Assembly: GCA_946998205.1 (NCBI GenBank)
Contig: CAMPYJ010000031.1
Location: 1-30,322 of the forward strand
DNA length: 30,322 nt
Reading direction: 5' to 3'
From: an uncultured Prevotella sp.
Lineage (GTDB): Bacteria > Bacteroidota > Bacteroidia > Bacteroidales > Bacteroidaceae
The translations under genes and the position numbers were made by a program. Below are positions 24,251 through 30,322 of this stretch, one piece after another (within the stretch, counting starts at the first letter, position 1; every line of letters starts with the position of its first letter). The notes under the pieces were generated by a model that saw nothing but the letters and a program-made list of their open reading frames with translations, searched no databases and was not told the DNA's origin.

Positions 24251-24453
24251 ATTATGAGTAAACTCACAATAGAAATGTCCAAAAGTGGTCCAATCTTCTA
24301 CTTTATTTTCTCATTTACGAAGCGTTTTCTTTATATAACTTATTGACGATAAATTGTTTAGAAATGTCCAAAAATGGTAATAGAAGATCCGACACTCCTA
24401 TTTAATGAAGGTAAAGTATTTACTGAGAGGAACAATAATTTAATAAAAGTATA
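24251..24453. other. Intergenic with a 20-bp direct repeat
   Basis: This 203-bp gap breaks the island into two halves. It holds the repeat TAGAAATGTCCAAAARTGGT twice, at 24270-24289 and 24359-24378. No gene is seen. Confidence 0.6.
24270..24378. repeat. Pair of 20-bp direct repeats, 89-bp period
   Basis: TAGAAATGTCCAAAAGTGGT (24270-24289) and the same with one change, A for G at position 16 (24359-24378), have the same orientation. The role is unknown; a recombination site, a regulator-binding pair or the scar of a mobile element are all possible. Confidence 0.75.
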
Positions 24454-25485
24454 ATGGAAGCAAACGACAACATGCTCATCTACCAGTCGGCAGATGGAAA
24501 GATAAAGATAGATGTTCGGTTTGAAAAGGAAACCGTGTGGCTGTCATTAGACCAAATGGCAATCTTATTTGGACGTGACAAATCTACCATTTCACGACAT
24601 ATTAAGAATATATTTGAGGAAGGAGAATTGCAAGCTCCTTCAGTTGTTGCAAATTATGCAACAACTGCAACGGATGGAAAAACTTATCAGGTGGATTATT
24701 ATAATCTTGACGTAATCATCTCGGTAGGATATCGGGTGAAGTCGCAGCAAGGCACACAGTTCCGCATCTGGGCTACTCAGCGGCTAAGAGAATATATTAT
24801 CAAAGGCTTTGCATTGAATGACGAGCGATTCAAAACAGGTTCGTCTTACAATTATTTTAAGGAACTCTTAGACCGTATTCGTGAGATACGTCTATCTGAG
24901 AAGGTTTTTTATCAGCAGATAAAGGATATATATGCAACAAGCATCGACTATAATCCATCGGCTGAAATGACATTGGCTTTCTTCAAGGAAGTACAGAATA
25001 AACTGCTTTGGGCTGTCAGCGGGAAGACAGCTGCAGAACTCATGTACTATCGTGCCAATGCGTCACTGCCAATGATGGGACTTACTTCCACGGAAAAAGA
25101 AGGAAAAGTTACCAAGAATGATGTCTTGATTGGTAAAAACTACCTGAATGAGAAAGAGATTGGTCAACTAAAACTTATCGTAGAACAGTTCCTTGCCTAT
25201 GCTGAGGCGCAAGCATTAGCTGAAAAACCAATGTACATGAGCGACTGGGTGCAGAAACTTCGACTTGTACTCACCATGAACGAGAAGAATATTCTTGAGC
25301 ATGCTGGCACCATTTCTCACGAAGCGGCAGTAGCCAAAGCTACAAAGGAATATATTGCTTACAAAGAACAACAACGACAGATAGAACATTTTGACAGCAT
25401 CAAGCAGCTCGACCAAGACCTGAAGCGTATCGCACCACGAAAGAAGAATAAAAAGAAGAAAGATAACGAAGAGAATAATCAATGA
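24454..25485 (+). CDS. RhuM family protein
   Basis: The 343-residue product matches the RhuM virulence-protein family. It has an N-terminal winged helix-turn-helix-like region (about 29-55, SLDQMAILFGRDKSTISRHI), then the conserved YNLDVIISVGYRVKSQQGTQ and FRIWATQRLREYIIKGF blocks (about 95-135), and a helical C-terminus ending in a Lys-rich tail. RhuM was named from a Salmonella pathogenicity island. In many genomes it lies beside restriction-modification or toxin-antitoxin genes, with no settled biochemical role. Its reading frame overlaps the next gene by four bases (ATGA), implying coupling. A nucleic-acid-binding role is inferred from the N-terminal fold only. Confidence 0.9.
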   Translation: MEANDNMLIYQSADGKIKIDVRFEKETVWLSLDQMAILFGRDKSTISRHIKNIFEEGELQAPSVVANYATTATDGKTYQVDYYNLDVIISVGYRVKSQQGTQFRIWATQRLREYIIKGFALNDERFKTGSSYNYFKELLDRIREIRLSEKVFYQQIKDIYATSIDYNPSAEMTLAFFKEVQNKLLWAVSGKTAAELMYYRANASLPMMGLTSTEKEGKVTKNDVLIGKNYLNEKEIGQLKLIVEQFLAYAEAQALAEKPMYMSDWVQKLRLVLTMNEKNILEHAGTISHEAAVAKATKEYIAYKEQQRQIEHFDSIKQLDQDLKRIAPRKKNKKKKDNEENNQ

Positions 25486-25958
25486 TAGTCCATTCACAAT
25501 ATTTGGGTAATCAGGAATTGCTGAAACTGCAAAAGACGGCATTCCTCGCATCGGGCAATATCGCTTCTGAGGAGGTATTGCGGGTGTATGATTGGGCTAC
25601 AGAGATGCGTAGTAGGGGAGAGTGTATCATCAGTGGATTTAACAGTAAATTGGAACAAGACGTGCTTCACTTCCTGATGAAAGGCAACCAACCGATTATT
25701 CTTGTTCTTGCCCGGCGAATGTATAAAGTTATTCCCAAGGAATTACAAGTAGCGTTAGCCCAAAATCGGCTATTAATAGTTTCTGTAAGCAATGCAACAC
25801 GTCAGTCAAATGACACAGCAATGATGAGGAATAAATGGGTTTGCCAGAAATCAGACAGAATTTTGTTTGTTGGCGTAACTGAACGTAGCAGCCTCTATTC
25901 GCTTAAAACTAACCTTGATCATAAACAAAAAATGATTACATTATTAAATTCACAATGA
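25482..25958 (+). CDS. Short DprA/Smf-like Rossmann-fold protein
   Basis: The 158-residue product resembles the Rossmann-like core of DprA/Smf proteins but is much shorter than bona fide DprA. Visible features are CIISGFNSKLEQDVLHFLMK at 48-67 (loop after a core strand), NQPIILVLARRMYKVIP with the following helix, and the RNKWVCQKSDRILFVGV block at 116-132. The GSR nucleotide-site motif of DprA is not present in that form, and the first strand of the usual fold is lacking. Similar short proteins occur in defence islands beside RhuM or restriction genes; their function is unknown to me. The ATGA overlap with the RhuM gene makes an obligate two-gene unit likely. Confidence 0.7.
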   Translation: MIVHSQYLGNQELLKLQKTAFLASGNIASEEVLRVYDWATEMRSRGECIISGFNSKLEQDVLHFLMKGNQPIILVLARRMYKVIPKELQVALAQNRLLIVSVSNATRQSNDTAMMRNKWVCQKSDRILFVGVTERSSLYSLKTNLDHKQKMITLLNSQ

Positions 25959-26079
25959 CCATACAAGATAGAATAACCCGTTAGGAAGCAGACATTTGCT
26001 TGCAAAAGTATTCAAAGAGAGGGGGATAAAATGCAGGGGTGTTGTCGTTTGTTTATACCCTTTGGCTACCCAGTAAAAT

Positions 26080-26117
26080 AATAACGGCTGACAACTCATA
26101 GAGTATCAGCCGTTATT
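26080..26117 (-). terminator. Terminator of tRNA-Leu
   Basis: A 12-bp perfect stem AATAACGGCTGA/TCAGCCGTTATT with a 14-base loop lies immediately after the tRNA 3' end on the minus strand. It is followed there by TATTTT. Confidence 0.85.
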
Positions 26118-26119
26118 TG

Positions 26120-26201
26120 TACCCAGACCCGGGCTCGAACCGGGATGGGTTGCCCCACTGGTGTTTGAGACCAGCGCGTCTACCTATTCCGCCATCTGGG
26201 C
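26120..26201 (-). tRNA. tRNA-Leu (anticodon CAA)
   Basis: The minus strand folds as a class II tRNA. The acceptor is GCCCAGA/TCTGGGT, the anticodon stem CTGGT/ACCAG encloses CTCAAAC with anticodon CAA, the long variable arm is TGGG-gcaa-CCCA and the T arm CCCGG-ttcgagc-CCGGG. The discriminator is A and no CCA is encoded (ACA follows). The CAA anticodon reads UUG. It lies just downstream of the defence-like island; tRNA genes are common integration targets, but no att-site duplication is visible beside it. Confidence 0.95.
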
Positions 26202-26214
26202 TTTATTTCGGGTG

Positions 26215-26246
26215 CAAAGATACGGCGTTTTTTCTAATGTGCCAAA
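26215..26246 (-). promoter_or_regulatory. Promoter of tRNA-Leu
   Basis: The minus strand shows TTTG (26243-26246), a 20-base spacer and TATCTTTG (26215-26222), an excellent match to the Bacteroidetes consensus. The -7 box ends 13 bases before the mature tRNA 5' end. Confidence 0.85.
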
Positions 26247-26613
26247 CATTTTGTAAAAAAAGTTGTTTACGCAGTGCACGGCTCTTTCATTTAACAGTGG
26301 TATATTTTGTTGCTGTAAACAACGTAGAAGAAATCAACAACGAAAGCAGAAAAACGAAAATACGCAAGTGATATGAAGAAATCAAAGAACGTAGACGTTC
26401 TGACGAAAACAGCGAAAAGAAACACATTGTGATTTTTCTCCGACTCTTTGTCAAAAGTGAAATGCTGCAACCATGTTTTTCGTTTCTTTAGACAGAACGG
26501 GACGTTCTTTCGTGAAATAGTTTTTGCGGCAATGTTTTTTAGATTCTTGTGTGTTTTTCGTTGTTTAATGATGAGATGTCATGCTGCTTTTTATTGGTAC
26601 GAAATATGTTATA

Positions 26614-26870
26614 GGGTGGTTCTATAAATTAGCACCGTAAAGTTTTTTACGTCAGTCTTTTTACGTTTTGTCATCTTGTAGTCTCTTTTTATATAAAACA
26701 GGCTGCGCCTCAACAATTCAAACAAGTTTGATTGTATTCGGCTTGCTCCGTTTTTGGTTCAAAATGTAAGTTCGTTCAGTCGTGTAGCTCGCTACACTCC
26801 TTCACTCTCTTGCATTTTGAGCTCAAAAATAAGCTCAAAATCTAACAAAGCTAATTTATAGAACCAGCCT
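26614..26870 (+). mobile_element. Long variant of the MITE-like repeat, 257 bp
   Basis: The ends GGGTGGTTCTATAAATTA and TAATTTATAGAACCAGCCT are diverged family termini. Compared with the 194-bp form, an extra block of roughly 60 bases (about 26693-26752, containing GGCTGCGCCTCAACAATTCA) sits left of the central palindrome. The flanks TATA and TAAA nearly match, suggesting an old target duplication. It lies about 190 bases upstream of the second susC. Confidence 0.85.
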
Positions 26871-26918
26871 TAAATGAAAGAGTTGTGCCTTTAGAAAAAT
26901 ATTTTTTGCGTTTTAGTA

Positions 26919-26946
26919 TTTGTTTATTGTTTTTTTGTTATTTTTG
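26919..26946 (+). promoter_or_regulatory. Candidate promoter of the second susC gene
   Basis: TATTTTTG at 26939-26946 matches TAnnTTTG. A TTTG lies at 26919-26922 but the 16-base spacing is shorter than usual, so this is tentative. It would give a leader of about 105 bases. Confidence 0.4.
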
Positions 26947-27059
26947 CGATTGTATTTTGCGGAAACACTTAAATGAGGCTCTGAGCGCAGGGTCATATGC
27001 ATACCATGGGTTTGCGATATCAACTAATAACTAAAAACAAATATTAAACTACTAAATTG

Positions 27060-30000
27060 ATGGAAAGTAAATCTTTATTAAGTTTGCTTGCGGCATTGCT
27101 GTTACAGCTGGTTTTTGTCACCTCTTCTCATGCGCAAGATGTGACGGTGACCGGTAAGGTGACGGATGCCGGCTACAACGAGCCGCTGATTGGTGTCAGC
27201 GTAGTTGTTCAAGGCAATGCTCGGGTGGGGACCGTGACGGATGTAGACGGAAACTATTCCATTACCGTACCCAAGAAAGCATCGTTACAATTCTCTTATG
27301 TGGGCTATCAGCCTGCTTTGGTTAACGTCAACGGCCAGACGGTAGTGAACGTCTCCTTGACGCCAATGAGTAACACTCTCGACGAAGTGGTAGCCATAGG
27401 GTACGGCACGCAGAAGAAGGCCGACCTTACGGGAGCCGTGGCGGTGGTAGACATGAAAGAGGCGAAAAAGACAGCCGCGACCAATATCTACGAAATGCTG
27501 CAAGGGCAGGTGCCGGGAGTTTCGGTGTCGACGACCTCTGCTCCGGGGGGCATGTCGAAAGTTCAGATTCGTGGGACAGGATCGTTTAACACCGTGGGGC
27601 CGCTCTATGTGCTTGACGGCATGATTGTGAACGACGTGAACCATCTCAACCCTAACGAGATAGAAACCATGCAGGTGCTTAAAGATGCTTCGGCCGCCGC
27701 CATCTATGGTGCAAGAGGTGCCAACGGAGTAATACTCATCACGACGAAAAAAGGCAAGAAGGGGCAGCCGTCACTCGACGTGTCTGCCACCTGGTCAGTA
27801 TCTGATATGCCGAAGAAAATAGAGATGATGAACTCCACAGACTTCATGAAATATAACGAGCAGGCTTATCTTAACGCAAACAGAGATTGGCCGGCTGCGT
27901 CGTACGCGGTAAGTATGCGGGGGAGGCGTATTCCTAATTCCGATTGGCAGAAAGCCGTTTTCCAGCAGGGATTCACGCAGGATTACGACCTGATGTATGC
28001 GCAAGGGTCGGACAAGGTGAACATGGCTGTTGGAGCGGGATATATGGATCAGACCGGGGTGATTGACGGTCCGGAGTATCAACGCTTCACTTCAAGAATG
28101 AATACCGACGCGACATATTACATGGGTGAGAATGCCGCGTTGAAGATTGGTGAGAATGCTACATTCCAGCACACCACGAATCATGCGACGACGGCTTCCG
28201 GATTCTGGAACGCTTTGGCAATGCCTTCGGTGATACCTGTATATGGAAGTGCGTGGGGAAATCCGGACGCGACAGATTTGGAGATGCGCGACAACCTGTT
28301 TGGGTACGGCTCTAACACGTTCCCGACATACACGGAGAACCCCATAGCGCGCCAAGCAAGATACAATAACCTGACGGTGAACGACAGGGTTATTGCCAAC
28401 GCATTCGTGGAACTCACACTTTTTAAGCACTTCACATATAAGTTCAACGGTGGCGTGGATGCTTGGTTCGGGCGCCATAAGAACTTTGACCATGGCTATA
28501 CGATGCGCCTTAACTCAGTGGAAACACACTTCGTCAATGCTCTTGACGACAATCGCGACCAAAGGATAACTACGGTCGTGGAGAACACGCTGACGTACAA
28601 CAACTCTTTTGGAAAGCATAATGTAACCGCACTGATAGGTCATACGGTGGAGGACGTGAACTGGCATTGGTTGCAGGCCATAGGCTATGACCAGAAAGTG
28701 AAAGGACTTTATCAGATTGACTTGGCTAAGACGCAGCATGCGATGTCGGGTTCCGAGCAGGAACGCAGGCAGCTTTCGTATCTGGGACGTATAGACTATA
28801 ACTATGACGGAAAGTATCTCTTGCAGTTCAATTTCCGTTCTGACGGCTCTTCAAAGTTCGGTCCTTCCAAGCGTCGCGGATATTTCCCGTCGCTCTCGTT
28901 GGGTTGGAGAATTTCGGAAGAAAAGTTCTGGAAGCCCGTGAAAGGTGTGGTCGACAACCTCAAGCTGCGCACTTCTTGGGGAAAGGTGGGTGACATGCAG
29001 TCGCTGGGGAACTATTCCTACATACCGTCAATCGACCATTCGGGTCCTTACGAAGGCTTTTATGCCATTTTCGGACCGTCGAAGAGAGAGACGGTTTTGG
29101 AGGGAGCCACGCAGACGTCCATAGTTAACGTGAACCTTGGTTGGGAGACTAAGACAACCACGAACGTAGGTTTGGACTTCAACATGTTTAACTCCCGTCT
29201 CTTCGGAACATTCGAATGGTTCTATGCCAAATCCACCGACCTGTTGCTGAATCTTCCCCAGGCATGGGCCACGGGGGTAGGGTCGATATGGACAAACTAC
29301 GGCGAGATGCGTAACACGGGCGTAGAAGTCAGTATCGGATGGCGAGATAAGGCTGGTGGCGTTGACTATTCTGTGTCAGCAAACCTGTCGACGGTAAGAA
29401 ATAAAGTCCTGAGAATGGGTGAAACCTTCAAGATGGAGGCGTTCACGAGGACGGAGGTAGGCCGCTCGATATCCGATTTCTACCTTATTCCTTTCGCCGG
29501 GATATTCCAGTCTATGGACGAGGTGTATGAGAATACGGCAACTTTGAAAGACGGCACCGTGAAGGTCATTCAGCCAAACGCAAAGCCAGGCGACGTGCGA
29601 TATGTTGACGTTAACGGTGACGGAGTGATTGATACCAACGACCGAACATGGTGTGGCTCACCGCTGCCAAAGTTCGAACTGGGACTCAATGCGAGTCTTT
29701 CCTATAAGGACTTTGACTTAAATATGTTCTGGGCAGGTAAGTTCGGACACAAGATTTTCAACAACCTGCGTAGGAATCTGCTTAAATTCAACGTGGACAA
29801 CATTCCCAATGATGTCACGCCATGGACGGTTGACCACCCGTCGAACACCTACCCGCGCATGCTGGCGGATGCCAACAGTAATGACATAGCGTATTGCGAC
29901 CGCTTTTTGGAAAACGGCACATATTTCCGACTGAAGAACATCCAGATAGGCTACACGCTGCCTCGGGCTCTGACAAAGAAGATTTACATACAGAAGGTTC

Positions 30001-30155
30001 GCGCCTATGTGAGCGGAACGAACTTGCTGACGCTGACGGGATATAAAGGATACGATCCGGACATCATCAACGGATATGTTTATGCACTCGGTATAGACAA
30101 CGGACAATATCCGTCAAACCGTCAGGTGAACATTGGGCTTCAGGTAACGTTCTAA
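27060..30155 (+). CDS. SusC/RagA-family TonB-linked outer membrane transporter (second)
   Basis: The 1031-residue product has a signal peptide ending SSHA-Q26, a carboxypeptidase-like beta-sandwich (about 28-105, VTVTGKVTDAGYNEPLIGV), and a plug with PLYVLDGMIVNDVNHLNPNE and LKDASAAAIYGARGANGVIL (about 185-225). The beta-barrel ends in VNIGLQVTF with terminal Phe. It imports glycans together with a SusD partner, presumably encoded just beyond the window. ATG at 27060 is chosen; the codon before it is TTG, which is a less likely start. The TAA stop (30153-30155) coincides with the border of a repeat element that therefore separates this gene from its expected susD partner. The protein differs clearly from the first SusC and probably handles another substrate. 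Confidence 0.96.
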   Translation: MESKSLLSLLAALLLQLVFVTSSHAQDVTVTGKVTDAGYNEPLIGVSVVVQGNARVGTVTDVDGNYSITVPKKASLQFSYVGYQPALVNVNGQTVVNVSLTPMSNTLDEVVAIGYGTQKKADLTGAVAVVDMKEAKKTAATNIYEMLQGQVPGVSVSTTSAPGGMSKVQIRGTGSFNTVGPLYVLDGMIVNDVNHLNPNEIETMQVLKDASAAAIYGARGANGVILITTKKGKKGQPSLDVSATWSVSDMPKKIEMMNSTDFMKYNEQAYLNANRDWPAASYAVSMRGRRIPNSDWQKAVFQQGFTQDYDLMYAQGSDKVNMAVGAGYMDQTGVIDGPEYQRFTSRMNTDATYYMGENAALKIGENATFQHTTNHATTASGFWNALAMPSVIPVYGSAWGNPDATDLEMRDNLFGYGSNTFPTYTENPIARQARYNNLTVNDRVIANAFVELTLFKHFTYKFNGGVDAWFGRHKNFDHGYTMRLNSVETHFVNALDDNRDQRITTVVENTLTYNNSFGKHNVTALIGHTVEDVNWHWLQAIGYDQKVKGLYQIDLAKTQHAMSGSEQERRQLSYLGRIDYNYDGKYLLQFNFRSDGSSKFGPSKRRGYFPSLSLGWRISEEKFWKPVKGVVDNLKLRTSWGKVGDMQSLGNYSYIPSIDHSGPYEGFYAIFGPSKRETVLEGATQTSIVNVNLGWETKTTTNVGLDFNMFNSRLFGTFEWFYAKSTDLLLNLPQAWATGVGSIWTNYGEMRNTGVEVSIGWRDKAGGVDYSVSANLSTVRNKVLRMGETFKMEAFTRTEVGRSISDFYLIPFAGIFQSMDEVYENTATLKDGTVKVIQPNAKPGDVRYVDVNGDGVIDTNDRTWCGSPLPKFELGLNASLSYKDFDLNMFWAGKFGHKIFNNLRRNLLKFNVDNIPNDVTPWTVDHPSNTYPRMLADANSNDIAYCDRFLENGTYFRLKNIQIGYTLPRALTKKIYIQKVRAYVSGTNLLTLTGYKGYDPDIINGYVYALGIDNGQYPSNRQVNIGLQVTF

Positions 30156-30322
30156 GGCGGTTCTATAAATTAGCTTTGGCAGATTGTGAGACTGTTTTTG
30201 AGGTCAATTTGTTTGTGAGTGCAGGAGTATAGCTAGCTATACGACTGAACGGACAAGAAAATTGAACCAAAACGGAGCAAGCCGAATACAATCAAACTTG
30301 TTTGAATTGTTGAGGCGCAGCC
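30156..30322 (-). mobile_element. MITE-like repeat, long variant, truncated by the window end
   Basis: GGCGGTTCTATAAATTAGCT opens the copy directly after the susC stop codon. The central palindrome AGTATAGCTAGCTATAC is followed by the reverse complement of the extra block seen at about 26693-26752, ending in GTTGAGGCGCAGCC. It is thus a long-type copy in reverse orientation. The far end is outside the window. Confidence 0.88.

Larger units (their letters stand above)
26202..27059. other. 858-bp intergenic region: tRNA promoter, long repeat copy, transporter leader
   Basis: From left to right it holds the tRNA promoter (26215-26246), about 365 bases of A/T-rich DNA with no gene I can support, the long MITE-like copy (26614-26870) and an A/T-rich leader with a candidate promoter for the second susC. 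The open frame crossing 26117-26371 overlaps the tRNA and is not credible. Confidence 0.6.

Noticed and set aside
26120..26201. Integration (att) site of the island at tRNA-Leu
   Set aside because: I looked for a repeat of the tRNA 3' end upstream near the integrase remnant and saw none, and the tRNA 3' end faces the island with an intact terminator. The idea is possible but unsupported.
26117..26371. 84-codon plus-strand frame
   Set aside because: It runs across the tRNA-Leu gene and its promoter.

Overview
The window looks like a chromosomal segment from a Bacteroidales bacterium, most likely Prevotella or a close relative. The evidence is two SusC-type TonB-dependent transporters, a SusD lipoprotein, a BspA-like (DUF285) surface protein whose C-terminus resembles those of Prevotella surface proteins, several promoters of the TTTG-N19/20-TAnnTTTG type used by Bacteroidetes, and few Shine-Dalgarno sequences. 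This assignment rests on family recognition, not on a database search.

Layout. 1-50: end of a repeat element. 291-2954 (+): mutS with a good promoter. 3211-4989 (+): membrane-anchored DUF6377-type regulator. 5310-11439 (-): a tight susC-susD-GH30 operon, read as a small polysaccharide utilization locus, probably for a beta-glucan. 11945-14332 (-): secreted GH2 glycosidase, followed by a strong terminator. 14436-15284 (-): lgt. 15352-16455 (-): ychF. 16878-20061 (+): two overlapping genes for an exported lipoprotein and an exported repeat-type protein, both of unknown function. 20374-21332 (-): a BspA-like gene broken by a repeat insertion and a frameshift. 21331-22352: degraded DNA with a tyrosine-integrase remnant. 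22469-25958 (+): an A/T-rich accessory island with an XRE regulator, the C-terminal (target-recognition) half of an Eco57I/type IIG-like methyltransferase, a DUF4145 protein, a RhuM-family protein and a DprA/Smf-like protein. 26120-26201 (-): tRNA-Leu(CAA). 27060-30155 (+): a second SusC-type transporter whose partner SusD would lie beyond the window.

The most distinctive signal is a family of short, non-coding, near-palindromic repeats with terminal inverted repeats (consensus RGGCGGTTCTATAAATTA). Full, partial or remnant copies lie at 1-50, 16664-16856, 20062-20190, 20610-20803, 21344-21355, 22048-22082, 26614-26870 and 30156-30322. At three copies I can read matching 4-bp A/T target duplications (TTTA, TTAA, TAAA). 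One copy sits inside the BspA-like gene so cleanly that removing it and one target copy rebuilds the reading frame. This is a MITE-like non-autonomous mobile element. Two insertions fall on stop codons and leave the protein intact. No transposase for it is present here.

The second point of interest is the accessory island. It carries a controller-like regulator and three proteins typical of defence loci, but the catalytic half of the methyltransferase is absent. It is either a decaying restriction-modification locus or a cassette store for target-recognition domains.
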